Assembly (NCBI GenBank): GCA_947489195.1 | Contig: CANLCT010000001.1 | Span: 164,228 to 228,227, forward strand | Reading direction: 5' to 3' | DNA: 64,000 nt | Origin: an uncultured Aquimarina sp. | GTDB lineage: Bacteria; Bacteroidota; Bacteroidia; Flavobacteriales; Flavobacteriaceae | Shown: positions 16,648-26,023 of the stretch, piece after piece | Layout: the number at the start of each line of letters is the position of its first letter | How positions within the stretch are numbered: position 1 is the first letter of the stretch | Translations under genes and position numbers: made by a program | The notes under the pieces: model-generated | The model's database searches: none | Told to the model about the DNA's origin: nothing | Seen by the model: only the letters and a program-made list of their open reading frames with translations

Positions 16648-17112
16648 TTGATATTAAAAAAACAAGAAAAACTCATTGATTTAAAATTGGTGAGTAAGCA
16701 ACTAAATTTAAAAGATCGTAGGACCACAATCAAGTGGTGTAACGAAAAAGGTATAGAAATTCATTCTATAGGAAAGAAAAAAAAAGTTAACCAATTCCTT
16801 GTTAACGTTGAAATTGATCGCAATCTCATATCCTCTTTGAAGGAGGAATACCCTCTGCACTGGAAAAAATTATATAGATACTATTCTAACGGAGATAAGA
16901 CAAGTTATATGCTCCTTATTGATAGTATTTCAAGCGAAAAAGAATTACTAAAGTTGAGCTCTGATATACCAAAGAAAAGAAGAGTTAGAAAGAGAAGGGT
17001 CACACAAAGTAGGCCTAAAGCTGATGTGTCTCAATCTTCAAACAATAATCGTAAGCAGCTTGATACATATGTGCCTCAATCTTCCCTTGCTACATCTTTT
17101 GCAAATTCATGA
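16648..17112 (+). CDS. Excisionase-like or DNA-binding accessory protein
   Basis: 154 residues from a TTG start; there is no in-frame ATG nearby and an in-frame stop at 16639-16641 excludes a much earlier start. Residues 10-45 (LVSKQLNLKDRRTTIKWCNE followed by IEIHSIG) resemble the MerR/excisionase-type helix-turn-helix. The C-terminal third has a very basic patch (KKRRVRKRRV, about 110-120) and a Ser/Gln-rich tail. Its stop overlaps the integrase start (ATGA at 17109-17112), so the two are translationally coupled, as expected for an excisionase or directionality factor. The assignment rests on these features, not on a firm family match. Confidence 0.5.
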   Translation: MILKKQEKLIDLKLVSKQLNLKDRRTTIKWCNEKGIEIHSIGKKKKVNQFLVNVEIDRNLISSLKEEYPLHWKKLYRYYSNGDKTSYMLLIDSISSEKELLKLSSDIPKKRRVRKRRVTQSRPKADVSQSSNNNRKQLDTYVPQSSLATSFANS

Positions 17113-18617
17113 AAAGCATTAAAAGGAAGCATATACCAAACCATTCTAAGCAGAAAGGTTTGGTTATTCATTGTTATAAATGTAAGAAGTATTATTCCTG
17201 GACAAAAAAGGAATATTTTAATGATGAAGGGAAGAAAGTAAGGGAGCAGCCTACATGTGGGAAGGATAAAGTAAAATTTGGTCATTGTAAGCACCCTGAT
17301 CGGCATAAATACTATGCTCGCATACATGTACCCGGTAAGTCTGGAGTAAAGATTGGAAAAGCACTCGATGTACAAACTTATTCTGAAGCTGTAATTGAAA
17401 CTATAAATTTTAAAGATGAACTTATAAATGTAAATTTTAATAAAAATAAAACTAAAGAAAATGAAAGGGAGACTAATCAAGTAGTAGAGAAAGAAACTAA
17501 TCAAGCAGAAAAAGAGATCATTCAAGTAGAGAAAGAAGCTAATCAATTAAAAAAAGAGACTAGTCAAGTAGAAAAAGAATCAACCCAAAAAAACAGGGAA
17601 GAGGAGAAGTCTAATGAAACTACCTTTATTAGCCTTTTTACCTATCAACTAAAATATATAGATTTTCTTGAAAATATTGGAGTCCCAATACATCAAAGAG
17701 TTGAAAGAAGTAAAAAACATAAAGAAGAAATTCAAAAATGCTTGATACTTTTTAATGAATCTCTATCGCTTAACGGTGTAGACAAAAAGACTATTGAAGT
17801 GGAAGAGATAAATGATAATCACATTGGCGATTTTCACAAATATCTTCTTGAAAATAAAAATTATTCTAATAGAACGTACAATAACAAAATGGGCTATGTG
17901 AGTGGTTTTTTTAAATGGTATCAAGAAAATCATAAAAATATTATTAATCCACTTGACAAGGTTAGGAGTAGGAGTGTTAAATATCAAAAGGATATTATAA
18001 CATTGGATGAATTTAAAAATTTGCTTGAAAAAATTACTCCTGAAAACGGAATGGATTATAGAGCTAAACAACCAAGAAATAGATATAAACCTTATTTGAG
18101 GGATGGTATTGAATTGGCGCTCCATACAGGAGGAAGAAGGGAGGAAATTACAAGTATGAGATGGAATATGATAAAAAAAATAAAGAATAAACCTTCTTTT
18201 ATCGAGGTCCCAAATTATAAAGTTGAAAAACAACTTGGAGATGGTTTTAATGATAATGTTCCTCCTAAAATAATTCCAATTACAAAAAGTCTCATGAAAA
18301 CTTTAATGAGGTTGGGTTTTACTCAATATGAAAATTCAAACAATTTTATATTAGCTCCAGACAGAACTGGAATATCAGATTATGCTATTATGGATAATCT
18401 TTCTAAGGGATTTTCTCATTTTTATAATTTGTTAGGTACTGGAAGAACTCTTCAATTGAAAAGTTTAAGAAAAACATATTTGACATTTTTGAATGCAGCT
18501 TTAGGCGGAAATACAAAAGGTTTATCTGGGCATAGTTCAGATGAAGTTTTGCAGAAACATTACATTAATGAATCAGTTATTAATAAAGCTGTAAGTGATC
18601 TAGATTTCTATGTCTAG
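17109..18617 (+). CDS. Tyrosine recombinase (integrase) of the element
   Basis: 502 residues, longer than the usual 380-410. The N-terminal part has a Cys/His cluster (Cys22, Cys25, Cys50, Cys60, His62) that may be a zinc ribbon, then an unusual heptad-repeat segment (121-160). A SAM-like core-binding domain (about 170-290) and the catalytic domain follow: Arg343 in HTGGRREEI, Arg454 in KSLRKT, His475 in LSGHSS and nucleophile Tyr485 in KHYIN. The common HxxR pair reads Lys451-x-x-Arg454. It probably catalyses site-specific integration at the 3' end of the adjacent tRNA-fMet gene. Target choice is inferred from position; the recombinase assignment is firm. Confidence 0.9.
   Translation: MKSIKRKHIPNHSKQKGLVIHCYKCKKYYSWTKKEYFNDEGKKVREQPTCGKDKVKFGHCKHPDRHKYYARIHVPGKSGVKIGKALDVQTYSEAVIETINFKDELINVNFNKNKTKENERETNQVVEKETNQAEKEIIQVEKEANQLKKETSQVEKESTQKNREEEKSNETTFISLFTYQLKYIDFLENIGVPIHQRVERSKKHKEEIQKCLILFNESLSLNGVDKKTIEVEEINDNHIGDFHKYLLENKNYSNRTYNNKMGYVSGFFKWYQENHKNIINPLDKVRSRSVKYQKDIITLDEFKNLLEKITPENGMDYRAKQPRNRYKPYLRDGIELALHTGGRREEITSMRWNMIKKIKNKPSFIEVPNYKVEKQLGDGFNDNVPPKIIPITKSLMKTLMRLGFTQYENSNNFILAPDRTGISDYAIMDNLSKGFSHFYNLLGTGRTLQLKSLRKTYLTFLNAALGGNTKGLSGHSSDEVLQKHYINESVINKAVSDLDFYV
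17469..17588 (+). repeat. In-frame 21-base tandem repeats inside the integrase gene
   Basis: About six degenerate copies of a 21-base unit encode the heptad E-T-N-Q-x-E-K (ETNQVVEK, ETNQAEK, EIIQVEK, EANQLKK, ETSQVEK, ESTQ). They should form a flexible coiled coil between the zinc-ribbon-like N-terminus and the core-binding domain. Copy number could vary between relatives. Confidence 0.75.
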
Positions 18618-18623
18618 GCAGGG

Positions 18624-18660
18624 AAAAAGGTACGTAAAAAAGGTACGTAAAAAGGTACGT
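18624..18660. repeat. Three direct repeats (A5-6 GGTACGT) after the integrase gene
   Basis: AAAAAGGTACGT occurs three times in tandem at 12- to 13-base spacing, starting 7 bases after the integrase stop and ending about 100 bases before the tRNA 3' end. Position and regular spacing fit arm-type integrase or excisionase sites within the right attachment region. This role is inferred. Confidence 0.55.
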
Positions 18661-18719
18661 AAACCAAACCGTGTTTGAAAAAAGCCATTATTTAATTTAG
18701 ATTTAGATTATATAAAAAA

Positions 18720-18748
18720 AATAACCCCTTGAATTTCAAGGGGTTATT
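18720..18748 (-). terminator. Rho-independent terminator of tRNA-fMet
   Basis: Perfect 14-base stem (AATAACCCCTTGAA with its complement, one-base loop) followed on the minus strand by eight T. It lies 13 bases after the tRNA 3' end. It could also stop plus-strand transcription from the integrase, although the plus-strand side lacks a T-run. Confidence 0.85.
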
Positions 18749-18761
18749 TAGGATAATCTAG

Positions 18762-18834
<73 letters not shown>

Positions 18835-18845
18835 CTATTGTGCTG

Positions 18846-18875
18846 CAAAGATACGTCCTTTTTTAAGTTTGGCAA
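18846..18875 (-). promoter_or_regulatory. Promoter of tRNA-fMet
   Basis: On the minus strand, TTG (18873-18875) and TATCTTTG (18846-18853) are separated by 19 bases. This matches the Bacteroidota consensus TTTG / TAnnTTTG in both sequence and spacing. The -7 box ends 11 bases before the tRNA 5' end. Confidence 0.85.
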
Positions 18876-18980
18876 TGCGATTTAACAAAAAAATGGAGCA
18901 TTTTTTTTGTTGTTTATTTAGAGCTATAAAGATGAGTGAGTTAAGGGTGTTTTTTATATCGATAGAATGTGAAAAAATAA

Positions 18981-19006
18981 AAAAGCCACTCTTTTGAGTG
19001 GCTTTT
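18981..19006 (-). terminator. Terminator of the groES-groEL transcript
   Basis: AAAAGCCACTC (18981-18991) pairs perfectly with GAGTGGCTTTT (18996-19006) around a four-base loop, with a T-run following on the minus strand. It lies 24 bases beyond the groEL stop. Confidence 0.9.
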
Positions 19007-19029
19007 ATTGGTTTTATGAAGTTGTGAAA

Positions 19030-20667
<1,638 letters not shown>

Positions 20668-20677
20668 TTAACTTTAA

Positions 20678-20699
20678 GCTTTTAGTACAAACTAAAAGC
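20678..20699 (-). promoter_or_regulatory. Hairpin between groES and groEL
   Basis: GCTTTTAGT and ACTAAAAGC form a perfect 9-base stem around a 4-base loop, 17 bases before the groEL start. No T-run follows in the minus-strand direction, so it is more likely an mRNA stability or processing element than a terminator. Confidence 0.45.
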
Positions 20700-20760
20700 A
20701 ATAATTAATTTATTAGTTTTTTATTTTGCCAATAGCAAAAAGCTAAAGGCTAATAGCTAT

Positions 20761-21036
20761 TTATACAATAGCTAGAATATCATCTTCACGCATGATTAGG
20801 TAGTCGTTACCTTCAAGTTTTAGTTCAGTCCCACCGTACTTGCTATATAAAACAGTGTCACCTATTTTAACTGTCATTTCGTGATCTTTTTTACCACTAC
20901 CAACGGCAACAACTTTTCCTTTTTGAGGTTTTTCTTTTGCAGTATCTGGAATATAAAGTCCTGAAGCTGTTTTAGTTTCTGCTGCGACAGGCTCCACGAG
21001 CACTCTGTCAGCTAATGGTTTAATAGTTACTCCCAT
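20761..21036 (-). CDS. groES: Co-chaperonin GroES (Hsp10)
   Basis: 91 residues. It forms the seven-membered lid on GroEL. Conserved stretches are [12 protein letters not shown] at the start, the mobile loop [17 protein letters not shown] that binds GroEL, and the final strand [13 protein letters not shown]. It precedes groEL in the same orientation. I could not identify a convincing TAnnTTTG box or a CIRCE-like inverted repeat in the 90 bases upstream, so its control is left open. Confidence 0.98.
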   Translation of the reverse strand: MGVTIKPLADRVLVEPVAAETKTASGLYIPDTAKEKPQKGKVVAVGSGKKDHEMTVKIGDTVLYSKYGGTELKLEGNDYLIMREDDILAIV

Positions 21037-21127
21037 TTTTATATGTTTTAATTAATTAAAATTAGTATTAACGATAACGTTGTTTTCAGAAATTGTGCCA
21101 TCTAAATTTGCACTGACAAATTGAAAT

Positions 21128-21167
21128 AAAAAATGCCGACTTGTCAGTAGGCAAGTCGGCATTTTTT
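21128..21167 (-). terminator. Terminator after secG
   Basis: A perfect stem of about 16 bases (AAAAAATGCCGACTTG with its complement), 8-base loop, and A/T-tracts on both sides. It separates the miaB-to-secG transcription unit from groES, about 90 bases after the secG stop. Confidence 0.9.
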
Positions 21168-21259
21168 AAAGAGGTATGGTATTTATTTTTTTACTGATAA
21201 GAATGATTTGTATTAATCAATTAAAAAATAAACAACCTCTGTATTTTTATGTGCTGTAA

Positions 21260-21589
21260 TTATTCAGCAGGTTCTTCGTTTATTGTTGGAATTTCTTGAT
21301 CATCAATATCAATTACCTCTTCGTCACCTAGTATTTTAGATTCTTGTACCCCTTTACCATCCATAATTGAAACATTAGATAGTAAAATTAAAGCTAACAA
21401 AAGAGTAGCTAAAGCCCAAGTGCTTTTGTCAAGAAAATCGGTTGTTTTTTGAACGCCACCTAGTTGACCTCCTCCACCTCCAAAAGAAGATGATAACCCG
21501 CCACCTTTAGGGTTTTGTACCATAATTACTAAAATAAGTAATAGGGCAACTACTACTATAAGGGCTAAGAATATTGAAAATGTACTCAT
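21260..21589 (-). CDS. secG: Preprotein translocase subunit SecG
   Basis: 109 residues. SecG is the small SecYEG subunit in the inner membrane that aids SecA-driven export. It has a first transmembrane helix (about 3-24), a Gly-rich cytoplasmic loop (GGGLSSSFGGGG) and a second helix (about 57-74), followed by an acidic tail of about 30 residues. The tail (many Asp, Glu and Pro) is longer than in Escherichia coli but usual in flavobacteria. It starts 6 bases after the TPR-protein gene and is the last gene of its transcription unit. Confidence 0.95.
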   Translation of the reverse strand: MSTFSIFLALIVVVALLLILVIMVQNPKGGGLSSSFGGGGGQLGGVQKTTDFLDKSTWALATLLLALILLSNVSIMDGKGVQESKILGDEEVIDIDDQEIPTINEEPAE

Positions 21590-21595
21590 AATCTG

Positions 21596-22447
21596 TTATT
21601 TATTATCCGTCAATTTTTCGATTGCTCGAATTCGGTCTGCAAATAAACCACTTTTTTCGGGATTTTTCAAAATTAAAATTTTATATGCTTGTATTGCTTT
21701 TTTATAATTTTTTTGTGCCAAATACACTTTAGCTAGTGTTTCGGTCATTAGGTCTTCGGCTGGGATATTGTTTTGTTTGGCTAAATTTATTATTGGAGCG
21801 GTCTTATTTACAGGGTTAATCTTGGGCGAATTCTTAATGAATTTGTCAATTAAAGAGCTTTCAATAAGTTTCTTTTTTGGTGGTGTGGTAGGAATATCCT
21901 CTCTGTTAATGGGGTGTAATGAAGCCAGGCGTAACCATTCAGTAAATGAATGTGTTTCTTTTTTATCAAATTCTAATGGGGTATTAGTGTTTAGAGAAAC
22001 TTCATTTTTTTCATCATTGCTTTGGCTTTTTTTGGCTTCAAAAAGTAAAGGATCGGTAATTTGATGAGCCTCTTCTGAAGTCATTTTTATGTTGCTATCT
22101 TCAATAGTTGCAGTTTCGGGTAAAACCGTTAGTATGCTTTTTTGAATCTTTTGTATAGGTTTTATATCGTAAGTAGTAGCTTTTTTGGTAGAAAAATCAA
22201 CAGCTTTTTCAAATGCTTTTGAAGTAATAAAGTTAAATAATACTTCGCGATCTGTGGTGTAGGCTGCAGTTTCTTTTAATTTTTGATTGTATAAGTGGCT
22301 ACTTTGGTCTTTTAATACTTTTAGTTGTACTGCTCGTGCCGATTGGAAATAGGGGTATTTGTCAATGATTTCGCTAAGCATTGATAAATCCGAAAGTTGT
22401 ACTTGCCTTGGATTGTTTAAAATATGAAGTAAAGCCTTAGATTCCAT
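21596..22447 (-). CDS. TPR-containing protein of unknown function
   Basis: 283 residues. No signal peptide is visible. The C-terminal 60 residues contain one clear tetratricopeptide-like helix pair (TLAKVYLAQKNYKKAIQAYK) and part of a second, with a polar, Lys- and Thr-rich middle region. The gene lies between lptE (3 bases upstream) and secG (6 bases downstream), a grouping usual in flavobacteria, but its function is not established to my knowledge. A scaffolding role in envelope biogenesis is inferred from neighbours only. Confidence 0.75.
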   Translation of the reverse strand: MESKALLHILNNPRQVQLSDLSMLSEIIDKYPYFQSARAVQLKVLKDQSSHLYNQKLKETAAYTTDREVLFNFITSKAFEKAVDFSTKKATTYDIKPIQKIQKSILTVLPETATIEDSNIKMTSEEAHQITDPLLFEAKKSQSNDEKNEVSLNTNTPLEFDKKETHSFTEWLRLASLHPINREDIPTTPPKKKLIESSLIDKFIKNSPKINPVNKTAPIINLAKQNNIPAEDLMTETLAKVYLAQKNYKKAIQAYKILILKNPEKSGLFADRIRAIEKLTDNK

Positions 22448-22450
22448 AAG

Positions 22451-22960
22451 TTACCATTTTGCTAATGTAGCATTTACCATATCTTGAGTAATACGCTGAA
22501 AAATTTCGGTAAAAGCAGTTTCAGCGGTGTCTCCTGTTAGTAATTGTGAGCTTGGATAGTCATAAAAAAATGAAAATGTTTGCTCTAGGTCGTTTTCTTC
22601 ATTTTTAGTATCAATGTATCTTAATCTAATGCCAATGGTTAAACGGCTTTCGGCAGCTCTCTGGTCAGCAGTGGCAGTGTTAGGGGCAATATAAAATTGA
22701 GTAATTTCGCCTTCGTAAATAATATCGCCATTATTGGTTACTAAATCTAAATTAGTTTGATTTAGAATAAAATCTTGTAACTCGGTGGTGTATCTACGGT
22801 CTAAACCAGGTTCAACTATCGGAGCCTGATTGGTAAATTGACGAACTTCAAAGGTTTTTACATCGGGGCTAATTGAAATTCCGCTAAAGGAATAAATGCC
22901 GCATCCAATACATAAAAAACTAATGAATGTTCCAAGAATAATGGTTTTTAAGTGTTTCAT
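22451..22960 (-). CDS. lptE: LptE-type lipoprotein of lipopolysaccharide export
   Basis: 169 residues. A signal peptide ends in a lipobox with Cys20 (FLCIGC), so it is an outer-membrane lipoprotein. The mature start GIYSFSGISI followed by KTFEVRQFTNQAP is typical of Bacteroidota LptE, which plugs the LptD barrel and helps deliver lipopolysaccharide to the surface. It shares one base with the stop of the sigma-54 activator gene and is 3 bases from the TPR gene, so all are co-transcribed. Confidence 0.85.
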   Translation of the reverse strand: MKHLKTIILGTFISFLCIGCGIYSFSGISISPDVKTFEVRQFTNQAPIVEPGLDRRYTTELQDFILNQTNLDLVTNNGDIIYEGEITQFYIAPNTATADQRAAESRLTIGIRLRYIDTKNEENDLEQTFSFFYDYPSSQLLTGDTAETAFTEIFQRITQDMVNATLAKW

Positions 22961-24267
22961 TACAAGTCGAATTGTTTTATTTTACGGTATAGGGTGCGTT
23001 CGCTAATTCCAAGTTCTTCTGCGGCAGCTTTTCGCTTGTTTTTATGGCGTTCTAATGATTTTTTTATCAATTCAAGCTCTTTATCGTGTAAAGATAAGGT
23101 TTCTTCCTCCTCAATTTCTTCGGCAAAATGATATTTGTCATCTTTTAAACTGGTGCTAGGGGTTTCTTCTGCGTAAGCACTAGCTTCAATTTGTAAATAC
23201 TCTTCTTTATTAGTTTCGGTAGTAGGAGTAAATTGAGGCTTTTGGAATTCAGATTTGGTTAGAATGGCTTCGTGCGGCGATTCGCCGTAAATTTTATTAA
23301 TTAAGTGTTTATTGTCTTTTTGAACATCCGAAACATCGCCATTTTTCATTAATTCGAGTGTTAGTTTTTTTAAATCACTCAAATCACTTTTCATATCAAA
23401 AAGTACTTTGTATAAAATTTCGCGCTCATTTTTAAAATCACTTTCTTGTTCTTTGGTGTTTACAAGAGCAGGTAAATTTCCGCCCATATTGGGCAGGTAT
23501 CCTCTAAGTGTAGTAGCAGTAATGCTCCTGTTTTCTTCTAACACCGAAATTTGTTCGGCTACATTGCGTAATTGTCGAATATTTCCATTCCAATGATATT
23601 TTTCTAATAAAAACACACTTTCGTCGGTTAGGCGAATGGTAGGCATTTTGTATTTAGATGCAAAATCAGAGGCAAATTTTCGAAATAGTAAATGAATATC
23701 TCCTTTACGTTCTCTAAGTGGTGGAAGTCCAATTTCAACGGTGCTTAAGCGGTAGTACAAATCCTCTCGGAATTTATTTTTTTTGATGGCTTCGAACATT
23801 TGTACATTGGTGGCTGCAACTATGCGAACATTGGTCTTTTGAACCTTTGATGAGCCTACTTTGATAAACTCTCCATTTTCTAGTACACGTAGCAAGCGTA
23901 CTTGAGTGGTTAATGGAAGTTCTCCAACTTCATCTAAAAAAATGGTTCCTCCATCAGCTTCTTCAAAATAACCGTTACGTGTGTTGGTAGCTCCGGTAAA
24001 GGCTCCTTTTTCGTGACCAAAAAGTTCACTATCAATAGTTCCTTCGGGTATGGCTCCGCAGTTAACAGCTATAAATTTACCGTGTTTTCGGTGCGAAAGT
24101 GAATGGATTATTTTGGGAACACTTTCCTTACCAACGCCACTTTCGCCAGTAATAAGTACAGAAATATCTGTTGGAGAAACCTGAACTGCTTTTTCAATAG
24201 CTCGATTGAGTCCAGGGTCGTTACCAATAATTCCAAAACGTTGTTTTGTGGCTTGAACGGATTCCAT
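22960..24267 (-). CDS. Sigma-54-dependent transcriptional activator (NtrC type, no receiver domain)
   Basis: 435 residues from the ATG at 24267 (MESVQATKQRFGIIGNDPG). An upstream in-frame start at 24336 would run into the end of miaB and adds no conserved sequence. The AAA+ domain has Walker A GESGVGKE, the sigma-54 contact loop GAFTGA, and Walker B GGTIFLDEVGELP. A Fis-type helix-turn-helix ends the protein (KAAAEELGISERTLYRKIKQ). There is no receiver or GAF domain, so activity is probably controlled by level or by a partner. The Walker A Lys is followed by Glu rather than Thr/Ser, as in many NtrC relatives. Its targets are unknown; the lpt/sec neighbours suggest an envelope role. Confidence 0.9.
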   Translation of the reverse strand: MESVQATKQRFGIIGNDPGLNRAIEKAVQVSPTDISVLITGESGVGKESVPKIIHSLSHRKHGKFIAVNCGAIPEGTIDSELFGHEKGAFTGATNTRNGYFEEADGGTIFLDEVGELPLTTQVRLLRVLENGEFIKVGSSKVQKTNVRIVAATNVQMFEAIKKNKFREDLYYRLSTVEIGLPPLRERKGDIHLLFRKFASDFASKYKMPTIRLTDESVFLLEKYHWNGNIRQLRNVAEQISVLEENRSITATTLRGYLPNMGGNLPALVNTKEQESDFKNEREILYKVLFDMKSDLSDLKKLTLELMKNGDVSDVQKDNKHLINKIYGESPHEAILTKSEFQKPQFTPTTETNKEEYLQIEASAYAEETPSTSLKDDKYHFAEEIEEEETLSLHDKELELIKKSLERHKNKRKAAAEELGISERTLYRKIKQFDL

Positions 24268-24301
24268 TTTTTTATTAATTATTTTTTCGACAATTGTTTT
24301 T

Positions 24302-25750
24302 CTAGTTGTTTTGTGAAAGACCAATAGCTTCACCAATTAAAGTGCCGCTGGTACAGTCTGTTATTTTAACTTTTACGAAGTCTCCAACTTTATAACTTTC
24401 TTTATTGAATACTGTTACAGTATTGTATTCGGAACGTCCGCTCCATTGCTCAGAAGATTTTTTTGAAGTGCGCTCAACAAGAACTTCTAAAGTTTTGCCT
24501 AAATATTCGGCAGTACGTAATTTTGCGTGTGCTTGTTGTTTGTCAATAACTTCTTGTAGTCTACGTTTTTTAATAGACTCAGGGATATCATCTTCTAATT
24601 TTCGTTCAGCAAGGGTGCCTGGTCGTTCGCTGTAGGCAAACATATATCCAAAATGATACTTTACATAGTCCATTAAGCTCAGGGTATCTTGATGATCAGC
24701 TTCAGTTTCTGTAGGGAATCCAGTAATCATATCTTGCGAAAAAGCACAATCAGGAATGCGTTTTTTAATATTGTCAATTAATTGAAAATATTCTTCGCGA
24801 GTATGTTGGCGATTCATGGCATTTAAAATTCGATTGCTTCCGCTTTGAACAGGTAGGTGAATGTAATTACAAATATTATCGTGTTTAGCCATTACGTCAA
24901 TAGCTTCCATGGTCATGTCTTGTGGATTTGACGTAGAAAAACGAACACGTAATTTAGGGTGAGTTGAAGCAATTAAATCTAACAATTTAGCAAAATTAGT
25001 AGCTGTTGCTTTGGCAATTTCACTAGCCTTTTCAAAATCTTTTTTTAGTCCGCCTCCGTACCATAAGTAACTATCTACATTTTGACCAAGTAGGGTAACT
25101 TCTTTATAGCCTTTATGAACTAAATCAGAAACTTCTTCCATAATACTTTGTGGATCTCGACTGCGTTCTCTTCCTCGGGTAAAAGGAACTACGCAAAAAG
25201 TACACATATTATCGCAACCTCTGGTTATGGAAACTAGTGCGGATACCCCATTGCTTTGTAAACGAACAGGTGAAATATCTCCATAAGTTTCGTCTTTAGA
25301 AAGGATAACATTTACTGCATCACGCCCTTCGTCAACTTCATTTAATAAATTGGGAAGGTCTTTGTAGGCATCTGGACCTACAACAAGGTCTACTATTTTT
25401 TCTTCTTCAAGAAATTTATCTTTTAAGCGCTCAGCCATACAGCCAAGCACGCCAACTTTCATTTTAGGATTTTGATTTCGCTTAACAGCATTGTATTTTT
25501 CTAAACGTTTGCGAACAGTTTGTTCTGCTTTGTCTCTAATAGAACAGGTGTTAACCAAAACTAAATCTGCATCTTCAAGCTTATCGGTTGTGTTAAAGCC
25601 ATTTTTGGCTAGTATAGAGGCAACTACTTCGCTATCACTAAAATTCATTTGGCAGCCGTAGCTTTCAATAAATAATTTGCGCTTGTTATTAGTGTTAGTT
25701 TCAAGTACTAGGGCTTCGCCTTGCTTAGCTTCATCAATCGTCTTTTCCAT
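24302..25750 (-). CDS. miaB: tRNA-2-methylthio-N6-dimethylallyladenosine synthase MiaB
   Basis: 482 residues. MiaB adds the methylthio group to i6A37 of tRNAs reading UNN codons, using two [4Fe-4S] clusters and SAM. The N-terminal cluster ligands are Cys33 (YGCQMN), Cys69 (NTCSIRD) and Cys104 (LGCMAE). The radical-SAM triad is Cys179, Cys183 and Cys186 (GCDNMCTFC), and a C-terminal TRAM domain (about 410-478) follows. It heads the transcription unit ending at secG and is divergent from topA, with its own -7 box at 25786-25793. Confidence 0.97.
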   Translation of the reverse strand: MEKTIDEAKQGEALVLETNTNNKRKLFIESYGCQMNFSDSEVVASILAKNGFNTTDKLEDADLVLVNTCSIRDKAEQTVRKRLEKYNAVKRNQNPKMKVGVLGCMAERLKDKFLEEEKIVDLVVGPDAYKDLPNLLNEVDEGRDAVNVILSKDETYGDISPVRLQSNGVSALVSITRGCDNMCTFCVVPFTRGRERSRDPQSIMEEVSDLVHKGYKEVTLLGQNVDSYLWYGGGLKKDFEKASEIAKATATNFAKLLDLIASTHPKLRVRFSTSNPQDMTMEAIDVMAKHDNICNYIHLPVQSGSNRILNAMNRQHTREEYFQLIDNIKKRIPDCAFSQDMITGFPTETEADHQDTLSLMDYVKYHFGYMFAYSERPGTLAERKLEDDIPESIKKRRLQEVIDKQQAHAKLRTAEYLGKTLEVLVERTSKKSSEQWSGRSEYNTVTVFNKESYKVGDFVKVKITDCTSGTLIGEAIGLSQNN

Positions 25751-25785
25751 TTGTTAACTCTGACTATATTAAGTTTTTGGGATTG

Positions 25786-25793
25786 CAAATATA
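25786..25793 (-). promoter_or_regulatory. -7 promoter box (TATATTTG) upstream of miaB
   Basis: Exact TAnnTTTG match on the minus strand, 35 bases before the miaB start. A TTG occurs 22 bases further upstream, slightly beyond the usual spacing. The other bases of the 272-base gap between miaB and topA (25751-26023) show no gene. Confidence 0.6.
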
Positions 25794-25995
25794 GTGCATA
25801 TTTTGCTAGTTATGACAATGTGTCAGTTTGTATTTAATGAAGTCTTTACGTTAAATTTATGCTAATAGTATTTTTTGTAAATTCTGGCGTAAGCCTTTTA
25901 AAAATTAGGTGTTTAGAATAAGTTGTTTAGAGGAGAAAAGTAGAGTTAAGTTAAGGTCAATGTGTTGAAATTAGAATAAGTAAAAAAAATTGACC

Positions 25996-26003
25996 TACTT
26001 TTG
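25996..26003 (+). promoter_or_regulatory. -7 promoter box (TACTTTTG) upstream of topA
   Basis: Exact TAnnTTTG match 20 bases before the topA ATG. No TTTG is found at the ideal 19-base spacing upstream, so only the -7 box is supported. Confidence 0.6.
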
Positions 26004-26023
26004 TTTTTGTTAAAATAGATGTA

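Larger units (their letters stand above)
1007..18761. mobile_element. Integrated genetic element next to tRNA-fMet (left limit uncertain)
   Basis: A tyrosine-recombinase gene ends about 145 bases from the 3' end of tRNA-fMet, a common arrangement for tRNA-targeting integrative elements. Between it and the TonB receptor lie an excisionase-like gene, divergent small regulators, and a minus-strand operon with Rep-like, helicase, DNA methyltransferase and AAA+ genes plus many small unknowns. No relaxase, coupling protein, VirB-type, capsid, portal or terminase gene is visible, so it is neither an obvious conjugative transposon nor an obvious prophage. I found no second copy of the tRNA 3' end in the window, so the left limit given is only the last operon gene and the true left end may lie before base 1. 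Confidence 0.75.

Noticed and set aside
17076..18233. Minus-strand hydrophobic frames opposite the integrase
   Set aside because: Composition (Phe, Ile, Leu, Tyr) is the mirror of Lys/Asn/Glu-rich integrase codons; antisense artefact.
24267..24336. Earlier start for the sigma-54 activator
   Set aside because: The extra 23 residues overlap miaB coding sequence and are not conserved-looking; the ATG at 24267 begins the recognisable protein.
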